Shown here: positions 43,155 to 51,988 of the stretch, piece by piece | Position numbering within the stretch: position 1 is the stretch's first letter | Layout of the letters: each line of letters opens with the position of its first letter | Source: Acidobacteriota bacterium | GTDB taxonomy: Bacteria; Acidobacteriota; Blastocatellia; Pyrinomonadales; Pyrinomonadaceae | Direction of reading: 5' to 3' | Length of the DNA: 64,000 nucleotides | Assembly (NCBI GenBank): GCA_016703965.1 | Contig: JADJBB010000004.1 | Coordinates: 505,229 to 569,228 of the forward strand | Made by a program: the position numbers and the translations under genes | Notes under the pieces: model-generated | The model's input: only the letters and a program-made list of their open reading frames with translations | What the model was told of the DNA's origin: nothing | The model's database searches: none

Positions 43155-44455
43155 GTACGGATGTGCATCAGTTTCGCTATCGAATCGTCAAACCTTGCGG
43201 CCTCGTCTCGTCCCTGCTTTAAATAACCGTTGATCTCCTCGTGCCGCTCTATCGCCAGATCGATGGCCGCATTGCTGCCCTTTTGATAGGCTCCGATGTT
43301 TATTAGGTCCTCGGCCTTTTCGTAAGCTGCGATCAATTCTCTGATTCTGCCGGCCTGCTGGCGGTGATCTGGCTGTGCGACTATAGAAAATAGCCGTGAT
43401 GCTGAATTAAGCACATCGATGCACGGATAATGATTCCGTGCTGCAAGATCGCGAGACAACACGATGTGACCGTCAAGGATGGAGCGAACGGCATCCGCGA
43501 TCGGCTCATTCATGTCATCGCCCTCGACCAGGATCGTGTAGAACGCCGTTATCGAACCGCCGTTACCAAATTTCCCTGCCCTCTCTAAAATACGCGGCAG
43601 CAATGCAAAGACTGAGGGCGTGTATCCTTTCGACGATGGCGGTTCACCAGCGGCAAGGCCGATCTCGCGCTGGGCCATACAGAAACGAGTGACGGAGTCC
43701 ATGATCAGCAGCACATTGGATCCCTGATCCTTAAAATACTCCGCGATCGACGTCGCGGCGAGAGCGGCCCGAATTCTAACGAGCGCCGAATCATCCGACG
43801 TTGAAACCACCAGCACGCTCCTCTTCATCCCTTCCTCGCCGATCTCATTCTCAATAAATTCACGAACCTCGCGTCCGCGTTCCCCGATCAGAGCGATAAC
43901 GTTTACATCCGCGGATGAACGATTCGCCATCATTCCGAGAAGTGTTGATTTTCCGACCCCGGATCCGCCAAAAATACCTATCCTTTGACCTGCCCCAACG
44001 GTCAGAAGCCCATCGATTACTCTAACGCCCGTCTCCAGAGGCTCATCGATGTTCGCTCTTGAAAGCGGATTGGTAGTCTCACGGTTCAACGGATACGATT
44101 CCTTGGTCTTTATTTCGCCAAGCTCATCCAAAGGCCGCCCTAAGGCGTCGATCGTCCGTCCCAGTAATTCGCGGCCGACAAATACCTGACTGCTGACACC
44201 CGCTGCGATTATCGAATCTCCTACGCGAACCGGCGGCATCTGGCCAAGCGGCATCAGAAGTATATTGTTGTCGCGAAAGCCTACGACCTCGAGCATTGTT
44301 GATCGCTCTCCTTTCGGCGAGGGCAGATAGCATAGGTCGCCCACTGAGACTGTCGGCCCTTGCGATTCGATGATCAACCCGACCGAACGTGTGACGCGGC
44401 CGATGGATTTCAGCGTGTCGATCTTCTCAAGTTTTTGTGCGTAGGCAGCGAGCAT
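43151..44455 (-). CDS. fliI: Flagellum-specific ATPase FliI
   Basis: 434 aa. Walker A is GIFGGSGVGKSTL (about residues 159-171) and Walker B is NVLLIMDSVTRF. The AAA-type export-ATPase signatures GERGREVREFIE, GEPPSSKGYTPSVFALLPRILERAG and HIVLSRDLAARNHYPCIDVLNSASR are complete. The protein energises flagellar protein export. It lies 3 bp after fliH and overlaps fliJ by 4 bp. Length is normal. Confidence 0.97.
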   Translation of the reverse strand: MLAAYAQKLEKIDTLKSIGRVTRSVGLIIESQGPTVSVGDLCYLPSPKGERSTMLEVVGFRDNNILLMPLGQMPPVRVGDSIIAAGVSSQVFVGRELLGRTIDALGRPLDELGEIKTKESYPLNRETTNPLSRANIDEPLETGVRVIDGLLTVGAGQRIGIFGGSGVGKSTLLGMMANRSSADVNVIALIGERGREVREFIENEIGEEGMKRSVLVVSTSDDSALVRIRAALAATSIAEYFKDQGSNVLLIMDSVTRFCMAQREIGLAAGEPPSSKGYTPSVFALLPRILERAGKFGNGGSITAFYTILVEGDDMNEPIADAVRSILDGHIVLSRDLAARNHYPCIDVLNSASRLFSIVAQPDHRQQAGRIRELIAAYEKAEDLINIGAYQKGSNAAIDLAIERHEEINGYLKQGRDEAARFDDSIAKLMHIRT

Positions 44456-44458
44456 TTT

Positions 44459-45196
44459 CTAGTTTAATAATCCATGCGATATCTCATCGAATTGCGACTC
44501 GATGCGGGCATCTATATCCCCGGTTTCGGTGTGGATCAGGCATCCGCCGACCGATATCGACTTGTCCTCAACCAGGTCGATCTTTCCACGAAAATCGAGT
44601 TTATCGAGATGGTTTTTCACAAAGGAATAATCCTCAGGATTCAGGTGAACCTCCGCAATCGAACGATTGTGAAGTTTTGCTAACGAAACTTTCACAAGAG
44701 TCAGTGCTATCTCGCGGTCTATCGTAACCTCGCGGGCCACGATCTTTTTTGCTATCTGGATCGCAAGTTCAACAAGCTCGTGCTCGACACTTGCCGCCAT
44801 TTCGCTACCAAGCGAACCAACCTCAGCGATCGTATTGGCCAGATGCAAACGTAGTTCGGCGAACTTGCCCGCATTCGCAGCCTCAATATCCGCTCTTGCC
44901 TTTTGGACCGCCTTGTCGCTCGCAACCTGCTCGATGATCGCGGCGTGTTCTTCAGCCTGTGCAATGATCCGCGCCGCTTCTTCCTGCACCTTTGTGAGTA
45001 ATTCGTCGGCGGTCAGATCATCGCCCAGATCATATTGCACCGGCGTACTTACGTATTCGAGCGGTTCAAGTTCCGGGACAATTAACTGCTGCACACCGCT
45101 CGAATTTGACTGCGTTCCATTCCCGCCGATCAACGGAATATTAAATGGCTGAGTACCTGCTGCTGCCGCCGTCGCTTTGAGAACCTTAGCTAACAT
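44459..45196 (-). CDS. fliH: Flagellar assembly protein FliH
   Basis: 245 aa from the ATG at 45196, which has GGAGG 8 nt before it inside the fliG 3' end and overlaps fliG by 11 bp; an ATG 7 codons earlier is possible. After a variable N-terminus there is a coiled coil (EEAARIIAQAEEHAAIIEQVASDKAVQKARADIEAANAGKFAELRLHLANTIAEV) and the FliH C-terminal domain (ELVELAIQIAKKIVAREV, LVEDKSISVGGCLIHTETGDIDARIESQFDEISHGLL). It binds FliI and regulates its ATPase. Confidence 0.9.
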   Translation of the reverse strand: MLAKVLKATAAAAGTQPFNIPLIGGNGTQSNSSGVQQLIVPELEPLEYVSTPVQYDLGDDLTADELLTKVQEEAARIIAQAEEHAAIIEQVASDKAVQKARADIEAANAGKFAELRLHLANTIAEVGSLGSEMAASVEHELVELAIQIAKKIVAREVTIDREIALTLVKVSLAKLHNRSIAEVHLNPEDYSFVKNHLDKLDFRGKIDLVEDKSISVGGCLIHTETGDIDARIESQFDEISHGLLN

Positions 45197-46277
45197 ATTC
45201 GTCACCTCCGGCTCCACCTGACAGACTTACGATTCCCTGTTCGTCGAGCAATCTCAGAATTTCGACAACCTCTCGCTGAGCACCTGTCACATCTTTTAGT
45301 TTGACCTGGCCCATGAAATCCATCTCTTCCTTCATCATCTCGACCGCGCGGCTGGACATATTCGAATAGAAGCGATCTTGCAGTTCCGGCATGGTTCCTT
45401 TGAGAGCGAGGGCAAGAACTTTCTTATCCACTCGCTGCATGATCTCGCGAATTCCCGCGTCATCGACGAGTAGAATGTCTTCAAAGGTGACCATCAGACT
45501 GCGAATCTCAAGCGACAGTTCGGGATTCTCGCCCTCGATCTGTTCAAGCATCAACCGCATTGTCTCGCGATCGAGGCTGTTGCAAATATCTGCAACCGCG
45601 CGTACTCCGCCTACGCGCGTTCGGCTCAGGCCGCTGACCGATGAAAGTTTTTGATTGAGGATATTTGCGATCCTTTTGACGACGTCCTGCGAAACCGTCT
45701 GAAGACTTGCAAGCCGTAAGACCACTTCGCTACGGCTAGCCTCGGGAAGGGCTTTGAGCACCGTTGAAGCTGTAGTTGGATTCAGATGAGCCAGAACGAC
45801 GGCAATGGTCTGGACGTTTTCTGCCTGAAATAGCTTCGCGAGCTGCTGCGGATCGGTCTTTTGTAACGCCTCAAAATTTGCTGGAGCCTCTATGGCGTGC
45901 ATTACCTTATCTGTCAGCTTCTTGGCATTCTCAGCACCAAAGCTATTCACTAAGAGTCGCTTCGCGTAATCAACTCCGCCCGTGGAAACATAACTTCGGG
46001 CCGTCAGCAATTGATGAAATTCCTCGACGACACCGTCAGACACCTGTGATTTCACATTTGGCAGCATCGCGAGTTCTTTCGATAGTAGCTGCACTTCTTC
46101 CTCGTCCAAGTGCTTGAAGAGCGCCGTGGCAGCTTCCTCGCCGAGCGAGAGACACAATATCGCCGCCTTGCGCGCCCCTGAGATCTCCTCAGGCGGACGA
46201 ATAGAAATAGCCATCGATACATCGTCGGTCGGTGGTGCTTCTAAAGCTTCGGTTGGTTGCTCCACTGTCGGGGTCAT
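45186..46277 (-). CDS. fliG: Flagellar motor switch protein FliG
   Basis: 363 aa, slightly longer than the usual 330 aa. Signatures of the three helical domains are visible: GARKAAILCLSLGEEAATALFKHLDEEEVQLLSKELAML near the N-terminus, HLNPTTASTVLKALPEASRSEVVLRLASLQ in the middle and the C-terminal MFVTFEDILLVDDAGIREIMQRVDKKVLALALKGTMPELQDRFYSNMSSRAVEMMKEEMDFMG-like segment, which carries the torque helix. The N-terminus has an extra acidic leader of about 25 aa. It begins 16 bp after the fliF stop. Confidence 0.95.
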   Translation of the reverse strand: MTPTVEQPTEALEAPPTDDVSMAISIRPPEEISGARKAAILCLSLGEEAATALFKHLDEEEVQLLSKELAMLPNVKSQVSDGVVEEFHQLLTARSYVSTGGVDYAKRLLVNSFGAENAKKLTDKVMHAIEAPANFEALQKTDPQQLAKLFQAENVQTIAVVLAHLNPTTASTVLKALPEASRSEVVLRLASLQTVSQDVVKRIANILNQKLSSVSGLSRTRVGGVRAVADICNSLDRETMRLMLEQIEGENPELSLEIRSLMVTFEDILLVDDAGIREIMQRVDKKVLALALKGTMPELQDRFYSNMSSRAVEMMKEEMDFMGQVKLKDVTGAQREVVEILRLLDEQGIVSLSGGAGGDEYVS

Positions 46278-46292
46278 ACAATTTTGATCAAT

Positions 46293-47981
46293 TTATGCGT
46301 TCTCACGGAGCCAGCCCCGCATCGTACTTACAACCAGATCGGTATCGTCAATGCTCTGCGCGGCGATCTGCCTGCGGATAGCCTCGATCCTTTCGGCGTC
46401 GGCATTTATATGTCCGTTTTCACCATTGATTTCGGCCTGTAATTCCGACACGGTCATCATCTGCTGATGATCCGGTGTTCCCCTGTCAATTTGTCGGGGT
46501 GTCTCTGCCTGTGCGGCACGGCGTTCCTCAAAGCTTGATCCTTCGGCTAGTAATTTAGTTTCTTCAGCGGCTACCGATGCCGCTTTCAGCGCCTTGCGCG
46601 CCGGTCGGATGACGAATATCAGAAGCAGGATCGCGATCAGAACAAGGGTTCCATATTTGATCACTGTGGGGATCAGAGCCTTATTTTTGTCGAGAAATGA
46701 GGTCGAAGTTGCCGGTTCTATCTGGGGCTTACTGAAGGGCATTGTTTGAACTACAACCGTATCGCCGCGAGCCGCGTCGATACCGACTGCTGCCGCAACG
46801 AGATCCTGGATCTGCTTGATCTCATCGGCCGTTCTTGCAACCTCGACCCCCTCAACCGATTTGTGATCAACCACAACTGAAACGTTGAGTTTATTAACCC
46901 GTCCGCCGCCGCCAATGGTTTTCTTAATGGTCTTGTCGATCTCGTAATTTACCGTGGACGTGTTTCGTTGGTCTGCAGTTGCAGCGGCAGTCGCCGTAAC
47001 CGGAATCACCGGGGTCGGCATCGTTTGCGGATTATTAGATCTCGCGCCGACCGGTGCGTTGACCTGTTGAGCCGGATTATTACGGATCTCCTGCCCGACC
47101 TGCTGCGAACGGACCACCTGCGATTTCGGATCAAATTTCTCTTCGCTCTGCTCGGTCTGGCTGAAATCAATATCCGCTGAAACATCGGCACGAACCCGGT
47201 TATAACCAACAACTGGTTCTATCAAAGCGATCAGCCGGGTAGCACTCTCGGCCTCGAATTTACGCTTCGATTCAAGCTGGGCGGTAAAAGCTCCTGTATC
47301 ACTCATTCCACCCGGCCGATGCTTGCCAGCAGCAACAAGAAGCCGCCCGGACGTGTCCATAACGGAAACACCTGTTGGCTCGAGGCCCTCGATCGAGCTA
47401 GCCACGAGGCTGACGATCGCATTCGATCGTTCGCTAGAAAGTTCTTTATTTTGCCTGATGCGAACAACAACCGAAGCTTTTGCTCCGTCCTCTTTTTCAG
47501 TAAAAACCGATTCTTTTTTGGGTGTGACATGAACGCGAGCAGATTCTACCTCGTCCATGGCCTCGAGTGTTTTTGCGAGTTCGCCTTCGATCGCACGGCG
47601 ATAATTGATCTGCTGGGCGAAATCGGTAGCACCAAAACTCGTCTTGTCGAAAAGGTCAAAGCCAACATGCCCGCCGGTAATTGCACCTTCGCTAGCCATC
47701 TTAATACGAAGTTCCTGGATCTTTTCCTCGGGGACTGAGATAACGGTTCCGCTGTCTGTCAAGGTGTACGGAACATTAGCGACCTTTAGCTTTTCACTGA
47801 TCTTTTGGGCGTCCTCAGGGGTAAGTTTAGTAAACAATACACCGTAATTGGGCTGTGAGCCGTAGTAAAATAGGGCTCCGATCAGACCAAGGGTTCCGAC
47901 GACCGCCGCAACGGTCGCGACCCGGCCCGATGCGGACATCCGGCTCCATATTTCCTTGAACTGTATTAAAGGTGATGCCAT
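46293..47981 (-). CDS. fliF: Flagellar MS-ring protein FliF
   Basis: 562 aa. Two membrane helices (ATVAAVVGTLGLIGALFYYG near residue 30 and TVIKYGTLVLIAILLLIFVI near 440) flank the periplasmic ring domains with NYGVLFTKLTPEDAQKISEKLKVANVPYTLTDSGTVI and SFGATDFAQQINYRRAIEGELAKTLEAMDEVESARVHVTPKKESVF. The C-terminal cytoplasmic tail ends with the FliG-binding type segment (IEAIRRQIAAQSIDDTDLVVSTMRGWLRE). The operon order fliE-fliF-fliG holds. Nothing unusual is seen. Confidence 0.97.
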   Translation of the reverse strand: MASPLIQFKEIWSRMSASGRVATVAAVVGTLGLIGALFYYGSQPNYGVLFTKLTPEDAQKISEKLKVANVPYTLTDSGTVISVPEEKIQELRIKMASEGAITGGHVGFDLFDKTSFGATDFAQQINYRRAIEGELAKTLEAMDEVESARVHVTPKKESVFTEKEDGAKASVVVRIRQNKELSSERSNAIVSLVASSIEGLEPTGVSVMDTSGRLLVAAGKHRPGGMSDTGAFTAQLESKRKFEAESATRLIALIEPVVGYNRVRADVSADIDFSQTEQSEEKFDPKSQVVRSQQVGQEIRNNPAQQVNAPVGARSNNPQTMPTPVIPVTATAAATADQRNTSTVNYEIDKTIKKTIGGGGRVNKLNVSVVVDHKSVEGVEVARTADEIKQIQDLVAAAVGIDAARGDTVVVQTMPFSKPQIEPATSTSFLDKNKALIPTVIKYGTLVLIAILLLIFVIRPARKALKAASVAAEETKLLAEGSSFEERRAAQAETPRQIDRGTPDHQQMMTVSELQAEINGENGHINADAERIEAIRRQIAAQSIDDTDLVVSTMRGWLRENA

Positions 47982-47998
47982 TTACTGTTCAGAAATCC

Positions 47999-48295
47999 TT
48001 AAACCGGCATTCTCATGATCTCGTCAAAAGCTCCGATCAGCTTGTTGCGAACCTGGAGCCCGAGCTGAAATTTAAGATCGGCGGTTTGCAGGGCGATGAT
48101 CGTTTTGTGTAAGTCGGGCGATTCGCCGGTCACTGCTTTTGAGATCTCGTTTTCCGCGCTTTTCTGCGTCTCGTCGATCGATTCGACCGCATCTTTGATC
48201 GCCGAACCGAATCCATCGCCACCGCCGGAGATCCTCGCGGCTCCTGTAGTTCCACCCGATAACGGTGTCGTCTGGTTGATATTTCCTATCTGCAT
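47999..48295 (-). CDS. fliE: Flagellar hook-basal body complex protein FliE
   Basis: 98 aa. Family signature: FGSAIKDAVESIDETQKSAENEISKAVTGESPDLHKTIIALQTADLKFQLGLQVRNKLIGAFDEIMRMPV. FliE is the first rod component and links the MS ring to the rod. It lies between flgC (6 bp) and fliF (17 bp). Length is normal. Confidence 0.96.
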   Translation of the reverse strand: MQIGNINQTTPLSGGTTGAARISGGGDGFGSAIKDAVESIDETQKSAENEISKAVTGESPDLHKTIIALQTADLKFQLGLQVRNKLIGAFDEIMRMPV

Positions 48296-48301
48296 TGGTT
48301 G

Positions 48302-48757
48302 TTACACGTCGCCGAGATTTAAACTGACGCGTGCCATTTCTTTTGCTGTGCCGAAAACAGTAGCATTCGCCTCAAATGCACGAGCTGCCGACATCATGTT
48401 TACCGTTTCTTCGAGCGGGTCTACATCGGGCAAGTTTACGTAGCCGTCGTTGTCCGCATCCGGGTTCCAAGGCTGATGCTGCCTGTTCGGAAGCTGGTTT
48501 TCGTCAGCAGTAACAACTTCAGAACTAACACCCTGCGGCTTTAGCCCGTTTCCGCCGAGTCCGTTTTCTGCTGAAATTTCTCCCCACTTATCTTTAACGT
48601 CGATCGCCGTGAAAACTACGTCGCGCCGCTTATATACCTTGCCGTCAGTCGACCGCGTAGAATTGGCATTCGCGAGGTTGGTCGACGCCGCCTCAAGCCT
48701 TTCGCGCTGAGCGGTCATTCCCTGCGACGAGATCTTGAATATCGTGTAAAGTGACAT
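48302..48757 (-). CDS. flgC: Flagellar basal-body rod protein FlgC
   Basis: 151 aa. The rod-family N-terminus (TIFKISSQGMTAQRERLEAASTNLANANSTRS) and C-terminus (YVNLPDVDPLEETVNMMSAARAFEANATVFGTAKEMARVSL) are complete, with the DVDPLEE motif of FlgC. It forms part of the proximal rod. It follows flgB by 2 bp and precedes fliE by 6 bp. Confidence 0.97.
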   Translation of the reverse strand: MSLYTIFKISSQGMTAQRERLEAASTNLANANSTRSTDGKVYKRRDVVFTAIDVKDKWGEISAENGLGGNGLKPQGVSSEVVTADENQLPNRQHQPWNPDADNDGYVNLPDVDPLEETVNMMSAARAFEANATVFGTAKEMARVSLNLGDV

Positions 48758-48759
48758 CT

Positions 48760-49146
48760 CTATTTGCCCTCACGTATCGCCGTACGAAGAAGTTTTAATC
48801 GGGACTGCAGCATCTTCGCTCCGAAATTGAAGCTGCTGCCGGCCTGGGCGAGTTCTGCCATCTCCCGGCCTGTATCAACGGTGTTGCCGTCCATTCCGAC
48901 GGTTGTCACTGGCTGCTCAATAACGTTGGGCCGGCTGGCCATCTTCAATTGATTCTGCTGGTACGGAGGCAAGGAGCTTTCGCGGGCAGCATCTTTCAGG
49001 AAGTCCTCGAAATCGACCTCCTTTGCGATATAGCCCGGCGTGTCGGCATTTGCGATATTGCCCGCGATAGTCTGCGACCTCAGGCTCTGTACATCCAGAA
49101 ATGTTTGCAGCAGATTTGTTACGTTATCAGTACCCAATAATCCCAT
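48760..49146 (-). CDS. flgB: Flagellar basal-body rod protein FlgB
   Basis: 128 aa from the ATG at 49146, chosen because GGAGG lies 8 nt upstream and the family N-terminus (GLLGTDNVTNLLQTFLDVQSLRSQTIAGNIANADTPGYIAKEVDFEDFL) begins here; an upstream in-frame ATG would add 25 unrelated residues. It is the first gene of the flgB-flgC-fliE-fliF... operon. The sigma-54 promoter at 49173-49186 is placed correctly for this start. Confidence 0.96.
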   Translation of the reverse strand: MGLLGTDNVTNLLQTFLDVQSLRSQTIAGNIANADTPGYIAKEVDFEDFLKDAARESSLPPYQQNQLKMASRPNVIEQPVTTVGMDGNTVDTGREMAELAQAGSSFNFGAKMLQSRLKLLRTAIREGK

Positions 49147-49172
49147 TGACACGCCTCCGCATATTACGCTTA

Positions 49173-49186
49173 GCAAAGGCCGTGCC
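49173..49186 (-). promoter_or_regulatory. Sigma-54 promoter of the flgB operon
   Basis: AGGCACGGCCTTTGCT on the minus strand matches the -24/-12 consensus with one substitution; GG and GC are exactly 10 bp apart. The predicted start lies about 16 nt before the flgB ATG. It faces away from the sigma-54 activator gene whose start is about 190 bp away. Confidence 0.75.
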
Positions 49187-49280
49187 TTAGTAAAACCGCT
49201 GAAAAACCGATATCTTTTCAAGGAAAACGGTTGTTTAGGCCCGATAGGTGTCGGAGAGGATAGAATGAGATGTCATTTTG

Positions 49281-49309
49281 TTGACACCCGAATCCGTAGT
49301 ACATTACAA
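49281..49309 (+). promoter_or_regulatory. Sigma-70-type promoter candidate of the sigma-54 activator gene
   Basis: TTGACA is followed after 17 bp by TTACAA, about 54 bp before the ATG at 49363. The -10 match is only moderate. Confidence 0.45.
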
Positions 49310-49362
49310 GGAATAAAGCGTTCGGTACGACATTCCGGTGCTTTTATTTCGTCGGTTCCATC

Positions 49363-50769
49363 ATGAAAGCTAGAATTCTGGTAGTCGAAGACGATACACG
49401 GCTTCGCAATTTGTTGGTTGAGGCTCTCACGCAAGAGGGCCATGACCTGACGAGCGCTGAATCCGCTGAGGCCGCGATCGATATCCTGAAAGACGAGGGT
49501 TTTCACGTTCTATTAACGGACGTGAATCTGCCCGGAAAGAGCGGTCTTGAGCTTCTACCGATCTGCCTACAGCTTCATCCGTTTACTTACATGATAGTAA
49601 TGACGGGCTATGCATCGATCGATATGGCGGTCGAGGCGATGAAGCTCGGTGCTGCGGATTTCCTGCGGAAACCTATCTCTTTAAAAGATCTCAGCGGTGC
49701 GGTCCAGGTTGCGCTCAAGCGGATCGAAACTCCTGAGCCGCTGGTTCCGGCGCGGAACGCCTCAAATCCCGAGATCATCGCGACTTCCGTCGTAATGCTC
49801 AACGTCCTGGAGCAGGTCAACGTCATTGCTCCGTACAAGATCAACGTGCTGGTGACGGGAGAGACCGGAACCGGTAAGGAACTGATCGCAAAAGCCATAC
49901 ACAATGCCAGCGACCGGGCTAAGAGTAACTTTATCGCGATGAACTGTGCCGCGATCCCGGAACAGCTTCTCGAAGACGAACTTTTCGGCCACATTAAAGG
50001 AGCATTTACTGGAGCCCACACCGACCGAAAGGGCCGGTTCGAACAGGCGGACGGCGGGACGCTTTTCATGGATGAGATCGGCGATATGAACCTCGCCCTG
50101 CAGGCGAAGCTCTTGAGAATACTGCAGGAAAGCGAATTTGAAAGGCTCGGCTCGTCGAAGACTATTAAGGTCGATGTTCGAGTAGTTGCAGCGACAAGCG
50201 CCGACCTTGAGAAAAAGATGGCGGACGGTTCGTTCCGGGCTGACCTGTATCATCGGCTGAACGTGGTTCATCTCAGCGTGCCGGCACTTCGTGAGCGGCC
50301 GGACGATATTTTGCCGATCGCACAAGGGCTACTCGACCGGTTTTGCAAAATGACGGGCCTGCCGCCGAAACGCATTGCCGACGAAACGTATCATTCGCTG
50401 ATCTCATACAGTTTCCCCGGCAATGTCCGCCAGCTGCAAAATGCTATGGAGCGCGCGGCCGTCTTCTCTGGCATGGGGACTGAAGTAAAGCTTGAGCACC
50501 TGCCCGAGGAGATCCGGAACCAGACGAGCCTGTTCCAAATGAGCCTCGGCGCGAGCTATGTTCCGCGGTCGATACCGGACGAGGGAATCGATTTCTCAGA
50601 GGTCGTCTCGCAGATCGAGCGCGAGCTGCTGCTCCAGACCCTCGACAAGACCGGCGGCAACAAAATGCAGGCCGCCAAGCTCCTCAACATGAAGCGCACG
50701 ACCCTCGTCGAAAAGATCAAACGCCTCAACATCGAAACCGGCCCCGATGACGAAATTTCTGCACCTTAA
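49363..50769 (+). CDS. Sigma-54-dependent response regulator, NtrC family (flagellar regulator)
   Basis: 468 aa. Receiver domain at residues 1-120 (LVVEDDTRLRN, LLTDVNLPGKSG with the acceptor Asp, MTGYASIDMAVEAMKLGAADFLRKP). AAA domain at about 145-385 with Walker A GETGTGKE, the sigma-54 contact loop GAFTGAH, GGTLFMDEIGDM and the arginine-finger region. C-terminal Fis-type helix-turn-helix (GGNKMQAAKLLNMKRTTLVEKIKRLN). It lies divergent from flgB, whose promoter is of sigma-54 type, so it is the likely activator of the flagellar class genes (comparable to FlrC/FleR/FlbD). A kinase is not adjacent; the hybrid kinase at 30509-32065 is one candidate partner. Confidence 0.94.
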   Translation: MKARILVVEDDTRLRNLLVEALTQEGHDLTSAESAEAAIDILKDEGFHVLLTDVNLPGKSGLELLPICLQLHPFTYMIVMTGYASIDMAVEAMKLGAADFLRKPISLKDLSGAVQVALKRIETPEPLVPARNASNPEIIATSVVMLNVLEQVNVIAPYKINVLVTGETGTGKELIAKAIHNASDRAKSNFIAMNCAAIPEQLLEDELFGHIKGAFTGAHTDRKGRFEQADGGTLFMDEIGDMNLALQAKLLRILQESEFERLGSSKTIKVDVRVVAATSADLEKKMADGSFRADLYHRLNVVHLSVPALRERPDDILPIAQGLLDRFCKMTGLPPKRIADETYHSLISYSFPGNVRQLQNAMERAAVFSGMGTEVKLEHLPEEIRNQTSLFQMSLGASYVPRSIPDEGIDFSEVVSQIERELLLQTLDKTGGNKMQAAKLLNMKRTTLVEKIKRLNIETGPDDEISAP

Positions 50770-50787
50770 AACGTCAGCCCAAAGTGA

Positions 50788-51023
50788 ATTTTTGTGTTTT
50801 TTCACTTTTTGCCAAACTTTACCAAAAAATACCGCATAAAAAGTGTGAATCGATTCACACTTTTGCATAGTTGAAGGTTGAAAGGTAGATAAATACTGGC
50901 TTCCAGCGATCCCCGGACGTCCACGAGGGCCAAAAACCGGATGTGCGTTGGTAGAGGAAAAAGCAGGGTTTTGGGGTGGTTTTGCGAAAATTGGTAGAGG
51001 TATTTGGCAGATAGGTCAAAGGT
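50788..51023 (+). repeat. 236-bp intergenic module, copy 2
   Basis: This copy has the 18-bp perfect palindrome GTGTGAATCGATTCACAC at 50843-50860 (26 bp when the flanking AAAA/TTTT is counted), TTTACCAAAAA at 50818, TAAATACTG at 50890, TTGGTAGAGG at 50948 and 50991, TTGGCAGAT at 51004 and GGTCAAAGGT at 51014. All blocks keep the offsets of the copy at 8060-8295. It lies between the sigma-54 activator gene and the lipoprotein gene at 51412 and points towards the latter. Confidence 0.8.
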
Positions 51024-51056
51024 GTCCGAAACTCCCCTCCTTACGCGGTTGCGGGC

Positions 51057-51114
51057 CCACCGCAACACTGGCACGTTTTCTGTGCCAGAACGAGCGGTGG
51101 CACCCGCTTCGGGT
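51057..51114. repeat. Nested hairpins after module copy 2
   Basis: CCACCGC (51057-51063) pairs with GCGGTGG (51094-51100) and encloses CTGGCAC (51068-51074) paired with GTGCCAG (51082-51088). A separate ACCCG-CTT-CGGGT hairpin follows at 51102-51114. As at locus 1, palindromic elements lie directly downstream of the 236-bp module. Confidence 0.6.
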
Positions 51115-51180
51115 GACGGGGTGGTTCTCTGCGGCCGGGGATTAGAATCGTGCGGTTTCTCGGAGAAAAGGGAAAAGGGG

Positions 51181-51216
51181 TAACTTCATAGATGACCCCA
51201 TTTTCTTTCTGACCCC
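51181..51216. repeat. Left inverted repeat of a two-gene island
   Basis: TAACTTCATAGATGACCC begins a 36-bp stretch that ends in CTGACCCC and recurs inverted at 53106-53137. The first 18 bases are identical. GGGGTCA-type palindromic ends are often seen around REP-associated (IS200/Y1-like) transposase genes, but no transposase is present here. Confidence 0.65.
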
Positions 51217-51411
51217 ATTCTTTCAAGTCAGCCGCCTTTAGAATGAGCCTAAAAGGATGTCGCAAGAATTCTTGATGGCTTTTCGTGTTTTGGGGACGCC
51301 AGAAAAGTCTGCAAAAGGGTAAGATGTGTCTGCGGAAAATTCTCACCAAGGTGAACAGAGCTTTTTTAGAGAAAAAGACCGTCGGAAATAAACAAACAAG
51401 GAAGGAAACGA

Positions 51412-51909
51412 ATGAACAAAAGGTTTTTGGCTTTGGGCGGTGTGCTTGCCGTCTTGATAGGACTTATGAGTTGCTCGCGTGTTTCGGAAAAAGTGAGCGA
51501 CAAAAACGCCGCTCCGCAAACCACCATTGAGGAATTCGCAATCGAAGATTTTGCTAAAAAATATACGGAATTGCCCGGTCGGTTGGATAAGTATCAAGGC
51601 AAAAAGGTAAAGATCCATGGATATTCAACGATCAAACCCGACACCGTGAAGCCCGGTTCGGTAGACGAAGTATATCTCGAGATATTTCGCGACACCACCA
51701 AATCGATTAATGGCGAAATGACCTGTAAGTCCGAGTTTTCGTATTTCGTCGGGTTACTCGATCAGAAGAAGTTCGAGATCGGCAGTTCCTACAAATTGAC
51801 TATCGATGCGACATACCGAGATGGGGGCTTACGCCAATGTACGTTCACCGAGATCGTTAAGGTCCCGTCGGGAATGACCAAGGCTGAGCTGGACTCGTCC
51901 GCAAAATAA
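51412..51909 (+). CDS. Lipoprotein of unknown function, possible OB-fold
   Basis: 165 aa. A lipobox (LAVLIGLMSC) marks a lipoprotein. The mature part has EEFAIEDFAKKYTELPGRLDKYQGKKVKIHGYSTIKPD followed by strands, a layout seen in small OB-fold (tRNA_anti-like) lipoproteins with EF(A)KxY-(x)K(Y)xGKxVxVxG patterns. Two Cys remain (TCKSEF, RQCTF) and could form a disulphide. A strong ribosome-binding site (AAGGAAGG) precedes the ATG. No enzyme motif is recognised. It lies within an inverted-repeat-bounded segment with the next gene. Confidence 0.75.
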   Translation: MNKRFLALGGVLAVLIGLMSCSRVSEKVSDKNAAPQTTIEEFAIEDFAKKYTELPGRLDKYQGKKVKIHGYSTIKPDTVKPGSVDEVYLEIFRDTTKSINGEMTCKSEFSYFVGLLDQKKFEIGSSYKLTIDATYRDGGLRQCTFTEIVKVPSGMTKAELDSSAK

Positions 51910-51988
51910 TTCGGCGACCAATCACTAACATCCAATTCTTTCATAAACAAACCGGAAGAACGTCCGGAGTCTACAGGAAACATCAATA

